Source of the DNA: Rhabditoides inermis
Lineage: Eukaryota > Nematoda > Chromadorea > Rhabditida > Rhabditidae
Length of the DNA stretch: 64,000 nt
Direction: 5' to 3'
Assembly: GCA_963966185.1 (NCBI GenBank)
Contig: CAWZYM010000242.1
Span: 848,001-912,000, forward strand
Shown here: one piece after another, positions 45,291-54,025 of the stretch
Position numbering within the stretch: the first letter of the stretch is position 1
Layout: each line of letters opens with the position of its first letter
The notes under the pieces: generated by a model
What the model saw: only the letters and a program-made list of their open reading frames with translations
Databases searched by the model: none
Told to the model about the DNA's origin: nothing
Position numbers and translations under genes: made by a program

Positions 45291-48200
45291 ACACAAGGGA
45301 CAGAAAATAGAGTGCCTACTTTCATCTGACAGTCTCCCATGTCATTCCCTGATCTCCTAGAATAATCACATGCATGCAAATTACGTCGTCGCTTGTGATT
45401 CATTTCAATCTTCCGTTATTTGTGCGCATTGTCCTGGTCAGCGAGCACATAAGGGACAGAAAATAGAGTGCCTACTTTCATCTGACAGTCTCCCATGTCA
45501 TTCCCTGATCTCCTAGAATAATCACATGCATGCAAATTACGTCGTCGCTTGTGATTCATTTCAATCTTCCGTTATTTGTGCGCATTGTCCTGGTCAGCGA
45601 GCACATAAGGGACAGAAAATAGAGTGCCTACTTTCATCTGACAGTCTCCCATGTCATTCCCTGATCTCCTAGAATAATCACATGCATGCAAATTACGTCG
45701 TCGCTTGTGATTCATTTCAATCTTCCGTTATTTGTGCGCATTGTCCTGGTCAGCGAGCACATAAGGGACAGAAAATAGAGTGCCTACTTTCATCTGACAG
45801 TCTCCCATGTCATTCCCTGATCTCCTAGAATAATCACATGCATGCAAATTACGTCGATGCATGTCATTCATTTCAATCTTCCGTTATTTGTGCGCATTGT
45901 CCTGGTCAGCGAGCACATAAGGGACAGAAAATAGAGTGCCTACTTTCATCTGACAGTCTCCCATGTCATTCCCTGATCTCCTAGAATAATCACATGCATG
46001 CAAATTACGTCGTCGCTTGTGATTCATTTCAATCTTCCGTTATTTGTGCGCATTGTCCTGGTCAGCGAGCACATAAGGGACAGAAAATAGAGTGCCTACT
46101 TTCATCTGACAGTCTCCCATGTCATTCCCTGATCTCCTAGAATAATCACATGCATGCAAATTACGTCGATGCATGTCATTCATTTGAATCTTCCGTTATT
46201 TGTGCGCATTGTCCTGTTCAGCGAGCACATAAGGGACAGAAAGTAGAGTGCCTACTATCATTTGACAGTCTCCCATGTCAATCCCTGATCTCCTAGAATA
46301 ATCACATGCATGCAAATTACGTCGATGCATGTGATTCATTTGAATATTTCGCTATTTGTGCGCATTGTCCTGTTCAGCGAGCACATGAGGGACAGAAAAT
46401 AGAGTGCCTACTATCATCTGACAGTCTCCCATGTCATTCCCTGATCTCCTAGAATAATCACATGCATGCAAATTACGTCGATGCATGTGATTCATTTGAA
46501 TCTTTCGCTATTTGTGCGCATTGTCCTGTTCAGCGAGCACATGAGGGACAGAAAATAGAGTGCCTAATATCATCTGACAGTCTCCCATGTCATTCCCTGA
46601 TCTCCTAGAATAATCACATGCATGCAAATTACGTCGATGCATGTGATTCATTTGAATCTTTCGCTATTTGTGCGCATTGACCTGTTCAGCGAGCACAAAA
46701 GGGACAGAAAATAGAGTGCCTACTATCATCTGACAGTCTCCCATGTCATTCCCTGATCTCCTAGAATAATCACATGCATGCAAATTACGTCGATGCATGT
46801 GATTCATTTGAATCTTTCGCTATTTGTGCGCATTGTCCTGTTCAGCGAGCACATGAGGGACAGAAAATAGAGTGCCTTCAATCATCTGACAGTCTCCCAT
46901 GTCATTCCCTGATCTCCTAGAATAATCACATGCATGCAAATTACGTCGATGCATGTGATTCATTTGAATCTTTCGCTATTTGTGCGCATTGTCCTGTTCA
47001 GCGAGCACATGAGGGACAGAAAATAGAGTGCCTTCAATCATCTGACAGTCTCCCATGTCATTCCCTGATCTCCTAGAATAATCACATGCATGCAAATTAC
47101 GTCGATGCATGTGATTCATTTGAATCTTTCGCTATTTGTGCGCATTGTCCTGTTCAGCGAGCACATAAGGGACAGAAAATAGAGTGCCTACTATCATCTG
47201 ACAGTCTCCCATGTCATTCCCTGATCTCCTAGAATAATCACATGCATGCAAATTACGTCGATGCATGTGATTCATTTGAATCTTCCGCTATTTGTGCGCA
47301 TTGTCCTGTTCAGCGAGCACATAAGGGACAGATAATAGAGTGCCTACTATCATCTGACAGTCTCCCATATCATTCCCTGATCTCCTAGAATAATCACATG
47401 CATGCAAATTACGTCGATGCATGTGATTCATTTGAATCTTCCCCTATTTGTGCGCATTGTCCTGTTCAACGAGCACATCAGGGACAGAAAACAGAGTGCC
47501 TAATATCATCTGACAGTCTCCCATGTCATTCCCTGATCTCCTAGAATAATCACATGCATGCAAATTACGTCGATGCATGTGATTCATTTGAATCTTTCGC
47601 TATTTGTGCGCATTGTCCTGTTCAGCGAGCACATGAGGGACAGAAAATAGAGTGCCTTCAATCATCTGACAGTTTCCCATGTCATTCTCTGATCTCCTAG
47701 AATAATCACGTGCATGCAAATTACGTCGTCGCTTGTGATTCATTTAAATCTTCCGTTATTTGTGCGCATTGTCCTGGTCAGCGAGCACATGAGGGACAGA
47801 AAATAGAGTGCCTAATATCATCTGACAGTCTCCCATGTCATTCCCTGATCTCCTAGAATAATCACATGCATGCAAATTACGTCGATGCATGTGATTCATT
47901 TGAATCTTTCGCTATTTGTGCGCATTGTCCTGTTCAGCGAGCACAAAAGGGACAGAAAATAGAGTGCCTACTATCATCTGACAGTCTCCCATGTCATTCC
48001 CTGATCTCCTAGAATAATCACATGCATGCAAATTGCGTCGATGCATGTGATTCATTTGAATCTTCCGTTATTTGTGCGCATTGTCCTGTTCAGCGAGCAC
48101 ATAAGAGACAGAAAATAGAGTGCCTACTTTCATCTGACAGTCTCCCATGTCATTCCCTGATCTCCTAGAATAATCACATGCATGCAAATTACGTCGTCGC

Positions 48201-49424
48201 TTGTGATTCATTTCAATCTTCCGTTATTTGTGTGCATTGTCCTGGTCAGCGAGCACATAAGGGACAGAAAATAGAGTGCCTACTTTCATCTGACAGTCTC
48301 CCATGTCATTCCCTGATCTCCTAGAATAATCACATGCATGCAAATTACGTCGTCGCTTGTGATTCATTTCAATCTTCCGTTATTTGTGCGCATTGTCCTG
48401 GTCAGCGAGCACATAAGGGACAGAAAATAGAGTGCCTACTTTCATCTGACAGTCTCCCATGTCATTCCCTGATCTCCTAGAATAATCACATGCATGCAAA
48501 TTACGTCGTCGCTTGTGATTCATTTCAATCTTCCGTTATTTGTGCGCATTGTCCTGGTCAGCGAGCACATAAGGGACAGAAAATAGAGTGCCTACTTTCA
48601 TCTGACAGTCTCCCATGTCATTCCCTGATCTCCTAGAATAATCACATGCATGCAAATTACGTCGATGCATGTGATTCATTTGAATCTTCCGTTATTTGTG
48701 CGCATTGTCCTGTTCAGCGAGCACATAAGGGACAGAAAGTAGAGTGCCTACTATCATTTGACAGTCTCCCATGTCAATCCCTGATCTCCTAGAATAATCA
48801 CATGCATGCAAATTACGTCGATGCATGTGATTCATTTGAATCTTTCGCTATTTGTGCGCATTGTCCTGTTCAGCGAGCACATGAGGGACAGAAAATAGAG
48901 TGCCTAATATCATCTGACAGTCTCCCATGTCATTCCCTGATCTCCTAGAATAATCACATGCATGCAAATTACGTCGATGCATGTGATTCATTTGAATATT
49001 TCGCTATTTGTGCGCATTGTCCTGTTCAGCGAGCACATGAGGGACAGAAAATAGAGTGCCTTCAATCATCTGACAGTCTCCCATGTCATTCCCTGATCTC
49101 CTAGAATAATCACATGCATGCAAATTACGTCGATGCATGTGATTCATTTGAATCTTTCGCTATTTGTGCGCATTGTCCTGTTCAGCGAGCACATGAGGGA
49201 CAGAAAATAGAGTGCCTAATATCATCTGACAGTCTCCCATGTCATTCCCTGATCTCCTAGAATAATCACATGCATGCAAATTACGTCGATGCATGTGATT
49301 CATTTGAATCTTTCGCTATTTGTGCGCATTGTCCTGTTCAGCGAGCACAAAAGGGACAGAAAATAGAGTGCCTACTATCATCTGACAGTCTCCCATGTCA
49401 TTCCCTGATCTCCTAGAATAATCA

Positions 49425-49428
49425 CATG
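49425..49428. repeat. Target-site duplication, left (CATG)
   Basis: The satellite runs ...AATAATCACATG up to the LTR, and the right flank begins CATGCATGCAAATT. Removing the element and one CATG restores AATAATCACATGCATGCAAATT exactly, which is the normal monomer junction. The right copy is at 60373-60376. A 4-bp duplication is usual for Ty3/gypsy integrases. Confidence 0.93.
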
Positions 49429-49921
49429 AGTTGGCATGTCGGCCCGTCTAGCGTACCCGACGACAAGTGTCGGCGGGACTATACGACAAGAACAGTCCTA
49501 CGTGCCAGTGGAAACCGCGCTACTACCATAATACCAATGCTGCTACCGTAATAAACCATAAACCCATGTCTACCGTAACCCGATACCAATGCATCCACAG
49601 ACAATCCCAAGACGTATAAGAGAGAAGAGTTTTACTATGACATAGAGATATATGTACACGACAACAATCGTAACAACAACACAACGATATCACATAGCGA
49701 GTGGGTGTGAGTGACCTAGAGTCCGACTGACTACATGACTGGTGACCTCCAAGAGTGAAGTGTGGCGACGGCTGCAGCCGGAGCTTATATACTGCTCCCT
49801 TGGTGCGACGTGCAGTGATAAGATACTCAGGCGGGAGTTCGAGTGGGGCTTTCCAGTGCGGGTACGGTGTCAGCGAGGGGACGCGACAACCCTAGTCCAA
49901 CAGAATACCCATTCTGTTACT
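49429..49921 (-). repeat. 3' LTR (left), 493 bp
   Basis: This matches 59881-60372 base for base except for one extra C in GTCCAACAG. Plus-strand ends are AGTTGGCATG and TTCTGTTACT, giving the short inverted terminal AGT...ACT seen in the Drosophila gypsy group. A TATATAA box (minus strand) lies at 49785-49791. Close to the outer end of U3, ACAGAAT and ATTCTGT form a 7-bp inverted repeat around a 4-base loop, immediately next to the only LTR difference. An open frame that starts in this LTR on the plus strand is not considered a gene. Confidence 0.96.
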
Positions 49922-49934
49922 CCTCCCTATCTCC
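49922..49934 (-). promoter_or_regulatory. Polypurine tract (plus-strand primer)
   Basis: Read on the minus strand, GGAGATAGGGAGG abuts the 3' LTR. Twelve of 13 bases are purines, in the position where RNase H leaves the plus-strand DNA primer. The tract agrees with the LTR boundary deduced from the LTR-LTR comparison. Confidence 0.85.
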
Positions 49935-50560
49935 AGTCGACGTGTCCTCACGGCGAAATCCCCGGCGTTGATCTTCTCGCTTCACGTGGCGACTTCAGCT
50001 CCAACGGGAAGCGCAACAAAACGGCGCAAAAAGTCCCTCCTTGGCTGTGTGGTGGTGTCTGCTGCTCGATCTTGATCGAAGGGGGTTGGCGTGCGGCGGC
50101 ATAAGTGGTTTGGAGTCTCGGGTAACAAAGCGGCCCGGTTGTGGTGAAGTGACTCCGTGAATCCTGCCGGCGCACTGGGCGAGTTCGTGACCTAAATCAA
50201 TATGATGTTAGGCAGTGACTGAACCTCCCTACATGGCAATCTGAGACAACATTCTTGCCACGCTTACTTATCATTAATGTTTATTACTTTACATTAATAA
50301 ACCTCACTAAACACTACTAGACATTACTAGACATTACTAGGCACTACTAGACATTACTGTGCACTACTAGACATTACTAAACATCACCCGACATCACTCG
50401 ACATCTCTTGTCGTTTCTCGTCGTCTCTCAGCATCGCTCGTCATAGCCTGTCACCACTCGGCGTCGACGTCTCGTGCTCGATCTGAATACAAAGGGTGAA
50501 GTTATGAACAAGATGAAAGGTAAAATTGATACAATACTTACCCGTACTTTCAGTAACACA
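49935..50560 (-). other. 3' untranslated region of the element
   Basis: About 630 bp lie between the pol stop and the polypurine tract. There is no env-like ORF: the only minus-strand open frame here (49948-50175, 75 codons) resembles nothing I recognise. The central part, 50311-50470, is a 10-bp minisatellite listed separately. Confidence 0.7.
50311..50470. repeat. 10-bp minisatellite in the 3' UTR
   Basis: The unit ACATTACTAG (plus strand) repeats at an exact 10-bp register for about nine copies, then decays through ACATCACTCG and TCGTCTCTCA forms to about 50470. It lies wholly in the untranslated tail of the element. Confidence 0.85.
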
Positions 50561-53500
50561 CTACTTCCTGTCTTTCTTCTTCCGCTCCCTGGAGCTCTTC
50601 CTCTGCTTCGGCTCCTTGTTGTAAGGGCCCCTCTTTGCGTTCGGTCTTCTCTCGAACGGCTGTTCATCTTCCGACTCGTCCGCTTCTGCCTCCAGATTGT
50701 CGTCTCCTTCCTGGCGTTGAGAGAGGCGCAGCGCCTTCCTCTCCTCCTCCAGACTGGTTCTGGAAGTGGCAGCTGGTCCGGTGAGCTCGTGGCACCGTTT
50801 CACTTGGTCCATGTGCACTCTCTTCTCTGCCTTGAGAGGCTGCGAGATGCTCTTGATCCAAAGATGCGGTCTCTCCATCCGTATCACCCGGAACTGACCT
50901 TGCCACGGAAGTTCCAGCTTACCGTAACTTGGCTGAAACTGCCTTAGAAACACTCTTTCTCCCACCTCAACTTCCAGTGGTTGTAGATGGGTGTACGGCT
51001 TCATTCTGCCCCTCGCCTCGTCGTTTGCTGCTCGGGCTGCCTTCCAGGCTCCCTCCAGACTGCGAACGATGCTGCTTCTTGTGAAGGCGATCTTCCTTTC
51101 GTCATCCTCTTCGGTCGCCGCTCCCCTGCTTGGCTCCTCTTCCTGAAAGAGTCTGTCAGCATTGAACAGCGGGTCCCTACCGAACAACATGAAGTAGGGT
51201 GTCTCCCTGGTACTGGTGTGGACTGTCGTGTTGTAGGCGAATGCCACCGGGTGTAGGAAAGATTCCCACTCAGCTGGCTGCTCCTCCACATAGCACCGGA
51301 TCTTCTCTTCGAAGGTTCGGAACACCCTCTCCACTATCCCCTGACTCTGATGATGATGTGGGGTTCCGAAGTGGTGTTCGATCGTCAGCCATTCCGTCAG
51401 ATGCTGGAAGAATCTGCCCCTCAGATACGAAGCATTATCCGTGTGAATCTCCTTCACTGCGCCATATCTGTAGATGGTGTCGCGCATGAATGCGCGAGCC
51501 ACCGTCTCCGCCTTGCAATCTGCGATCGGTGTCGCAATAGTCCACTTCGAGAAGTGATCGACCACGCAGAGAATGTACTCGTTCCCATTGCGGGATCTGC
51601 GCAGTGGTCCGCACACATCTAAGTAGCACTTCTGAAAAGGCGTCGTGCCTACGACAGCAATATACTCTTCGTGGTTGCGGGCGGCCGGTCTCGTCCGCTG
51701 GCACGGCTCGCACCCCTTGTGGTGTCTGACCGCGTCTGCTCGCATCGTTGGCCAGTAGTACCGCCTTCTCAACTTGCGTATCATTGCGTCGCTTGAGAAG
51801 TGTCCTCCCGAGTCGTATCCGCTGTGGTATGCTGACAACAGCATTCCTCTCGTCTTCTCTGGAACTACGATGAGACTCCGACTGACAGCTGTCGTCTCGT
51901 CCCTCTCGTCGTAGAGCAGTATCCCGTTCTTGCTCATTCGGCATCTGGATACAATAAGTTTGAAATCCTCAAATTTTCCCTTCGGCTCGTCCTCCTGTCT
52001 GGACGGCTCTTCTCCCTCCAGCGCACTCTGGATCCGCTGGCACAGAGGATCCTCTTGCTGGTTCAACACGAACGAGTTGTTCGCGTTGCAAATGGGGCGC
52101 TGCATGGCGTCCCTTCTCGCTCTTCTTGCTCCCCTCACGGTGAGAACACGTGGCAGCTTGACTTCGATTTGCTTCAGCTCCTCCTCATCCTCAATAGGTC
52201 TGACCGACAGACATCTCGGAAACTCGATCGCGTCGTCTGCTTCTCCTGACTTGTCGTCGAACTGCGTCACCTGACGGCTTCTTGACAGACAGTCTGCCAC
52301 CACGTTCGACTTGCCCTTAATATAATGGAGCGATATGTCGAGTGCTTGTAACTCGACAATCCACCGGATCAGCTTGTCATGGGTCGACCGTCCTTCCAAC
52401 AGATGTGTAATCGGCCGATGATCCGTCCACACTTCTGTGTGGTTCCCATAAATGATCGGCTTAAAGTGGCGGAGCGCCATCACAATGCCGAACAGCTCGT
52501 ACTGTGTGGCTGACTGCCACCTCCTCTGCGCCTCAGACAGCGCCTTCGAATAGTAAGCGACTGCCACCAACTTCTTGCTGCCTTCCTCCGTCTCCTGCAT
52601 GAGCACGGCTCCCACAGCGATCTTCGAGGCGTCCGAGTGCATGATAAACTTGGCGTCTCTTGGGTGCGCCAGCACCGGCGTCTCTGCCATCGCCGCCTTC
52701 AATGTGTCGAACGACTTCTGCTCGGCCTTCGTCCATACAAATCGGAGTGGCTTCCTCGACATCGATGTTAGTGGGCTGGCCACCTTCGCATAGGTGTAGA
52801 TGAACCCTCTGAAAAACTGTGTCATCCCCACAAACGACTTCACCTCGGTCAGCGTCGTCGGCACCGGGAACTCGAGAATCGTGATGATGTTCCTCCTACC
52901 GGGACAGTAGTCGTCCTTGCTGATCTCGTGTCCGAGAAACGTGATCTTGCACAGCCCGACCTCGGTCTTCTTCGCCTTGGCCTTGAGGTTGTAAATCCTC
53001 AGCCGGTCCAACACCTTCCGGATCGAGTCCAGGTGTCCCTCAAATGTATTGTTATAGATAAGAATATCATCCATATACGCGCACACATTGTCTCTCAATC
53101 CGCCCAGCACTCTGCCTAACACGTAGTTGAAAGCGGCTGGTCCGTTCCGGATTCCGAATGGCACAAATCGGTAGAGGTAGTTTCCTCTCGGTGTCGCCAT
53201 GCCGCACTTGCGCGACGCCTTCTCGCTCAGTTTCAACTGTAGAAACCCTGAAGCGAGATCGAAACTAGAGTAGTACCTGTGTCCAGCCACCCTGTGCAGA
53301 ACATCGTCCAATCGCGGCAACTCATGGTGCTGCGGGATAGTAATCTTATTCAAATTCCTAAAATCAGTGCAGAGACGTGTCGTCCCATCCTTCTTCGCCA
53401 CCGGAACGAGGTTGTGCATCCAGTCCGTCTGCGTCGTCGGCTCTATCCGCCCGGTCGCCATCATCTCCTCGATGTGGTCTTCGATCTCCCCCTGACACTT

Positions 53501-53995
53501 ATGTGGGAATCTGACGCTTCTCGGCTTGTAGTTGCACACCTCCGTCGTCGTCTCGATCTCGATCAGGTCCGCTTCGTAGCACCCGAGATCATAAGACGAT
53601 CTCGACATCACGTCTCTATACTCGTAGAATAAATCGTAGACTTTCTGCTTCTCATCTTCGGAAAATATACTGTTGACGAGATCGGGGAGGAAGTAGTCCT
53701 CTTTTGCCTCGTCTCTTGTCGTCTTCGGGGCGCCCCCCTCTGCCGCAATTAGCATGTTGATTGCCTTCGCGCTCCGGCTTACTGCTTTCTCGGCGCGATT
53801 CTTCCGGATGGGTGGCAACGACCACACCTCCTCAATCGGTGACGTCTTCTGGGCGTCCCCATCGGCTCCTGGCGTCTTCTCGCCGTCCGGTCTTGTCGTC
53901 TGCGTCTTCGGGGCGCTCCCCCCTTGCTGCTCCTGTGCTCCTTCTGGGCACGACAGCTGGTAGAAGTCTGTGGAAAATTCACAGAGTGTAGGTCC
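50561..53995 (-). CDS. pol: Pol: reverse transcriptase, RNase H and integrase (ORF2)
   Basis: This ORF makes the enzymes that copy the element RNA into DNA and insert it. Numbering is from the Val (GTG) codon at 53827, but the frame stays open upstream to a TGA at 54026-54028, so translation is expected through a +1 frameshift from ORF1; the start given is the first codon after the proposed slip. RT: D190 in FDLASGF and the YMDD box at 251-254. RNase H: D399, E444, D469, D512. Integrase zinc domain: H668, H676, C706, C709. Integrase core: D737, D797, E833, the last two 35 residues apart (D,D35E). A GPY/F-like C-terminal region follows, then an acidic stretch and a very basic Lys/Arg tail. I see no chromodomain. 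The ORF is unbroken to the TAG at 50561. YMDD is less usual in this family than YIDD, YLDD or YVDD. Confidence 0.95.
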   Translation of the reverse strand, partial: GPTLCEFSTDFYQLSCPEGAQEQQGGSAPKTQTTRPDGEKTPGADGDAQKTSPIEEVWSLPPIRKNRAEKAVSRSAKAINMLIAAEGGAPKTTRDEAKEDYFLPDLVNSIFSEDEKQKVYDLFYEYRDVMSRSSYDLGCYEADLIEIETTTEVCNYKPRSVRFPHKCQGEIEDHIEEMMATGRIEPTTQTDWMHNLVPVAKKDGTTRLCTDFRNLNKITIPQHHELPRLDDVLHRVAGHRYYSSFDLASGFLQLKLSEKASRKCGMATPRGNYLYRFVPFGIRNGPAAFNYVLGRVLGGLRDNVCAYMDDILIYNNTFEGHLDSIRKVLDRLRIYNLKAKAKKTEVGLCKITFLGHEISKDDYCPGRRNIITILEFPVPTTLTEVKSFVGMTQFFRGFIYTYAKVASPLTSMSRKPLRFVWTKAEQKSFDTLKAAMAETPVLAHPRDAKFIMHSDASKIAVGAVLMQETEEGSKKLVAVAYYSKALSEAQRRWQSATQYELFGIVMALRHFKPIIYGNHTEVWTDHRPITHLLEGRSTHDKLIRWIVELQALDISLHYIKGKSNVVADCLSRSRQVTQFDDKSGEADDAIEFPRCLSVRPIEDEEELKQIEVKLPRVLTVRGARRARRDAMQRPICNANNSFVLNQQEDPLCQRIQSALEGEEPSRQEDEPKGKFEDFKLIVSRCRMSKNGILLYDERDETTAVSRSLIVVPEKTRGMLLSAYHSGYDSGGHFSSDAMIRKLRRRYYWPTMRADAVRHHKGCEPCQRTRPAARNHEEYIAVVGTTPFQKCYLDVCGPLRRSRNGNEYILCVVDHFSKWTIATPIADCKAETVARAFMRDTIYRYGAVKEIHTDNASYLRGRFFQHLTEWLTIEHHFGTPHHHQSQGIVERVFRTFEEKIRCYVEEQPAEWESFLHPVAFAYNTTVHTSTRETPYFMLFGRDPLFNADRLFQEEEPSRGAATEEDDERKIAFTRSSIVRSLEGAWKAARAANDEARGRMKPYTHLQPLEVEVGERVFLRQFQPSYGKLELPWQGQFRVIRMERPHLWIKSISQPLKAEKRVHMDQVKRCHELTGPAATSRTSLEEERKALRLSQRQEGDDNLEAEADESEDEQPFERRPNAKRGPYNKEPKQRKSSRERKKKDRK

Positions 53996-54025
53996 GAAAG
54001 GAGCTCGGCACCTCCCTGAGCGCCA
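53979..54025 (-). other. Gag-Pol overlap window (+1 frame)
   Basis: ORF1 stops at TGA 53979-53981, and the pol frame is closed upstream by TGA at 54026-54028. The 47 bases between are the only place where ribosomes could move between the two frames. ORF1 codons begin at coordinates equal to 2 modulo 3, pol codons at 1 modulo 3. On the minus strand this is a +1 (or -2) change, not the -1 change used by most retroviruses. Confidence 0.9.

Larger units (their letters stand above)
1..49428. repeat. 156-bp satellite array, left part
   Basis: The motif ATGCAAATTACGTCG recurs at 1, 157, 313, 469 and onward at an exact 156-bp spacing, giving about 317 head-to-tail monomers up to the retrotransposon. 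Monomers differ by scattered substitutions and very few indels. The variants fall into two broad classes: one reads GTCGTCGCTTGTG after the octamer, the other GTCGATGCATGTG. Because 156 is divisible by three, indel-free monomers keep one reading frame, which produces many spurious ORFs of about 100 codons on both strands. No gene, RNA gene or non-satellite insertion is seen within 1-49428. The monomer length is close to a nucleosomal repeat, and with the higher-order structure this suggests a centromeric or pericentromeric satellite. That role is inference. Confidence 0.98.

Noticed and set aside
1..49428. CRISPR-like regular repeat
   Set aside because: The whole 156-bp unit is repeated; there are no unique spacers and no cas genes, and the rest of the window is eukaryotic.
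49742..50104. Plus-strand 120-codon ORF in the left LTR
   Set aside because: It runs from the LTR across the polypurine tract into the 3' UTR, is antisense to the element, and has no recognisable content.
49948..50560. Envelope gene of an errantivirus-like element
   Set aside because: There is only 640 bp between pol and the LTR, without signal peptide, membrane segment or long ORF.
50561..50760. Chromodomain at the integrase C-terminus
   Set aside because: The segment is acidic then Lys/Arg-rich and lacks the aromatic pattern of a chromodomain.
53825..53827. GTG as a true start codon of pol
   Set aside because: The pol frame stays open for 66 codons upstream into the overlap with ORF1, and gypsy pol is normally made by frameshifting. 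No ATG suits initiation there.
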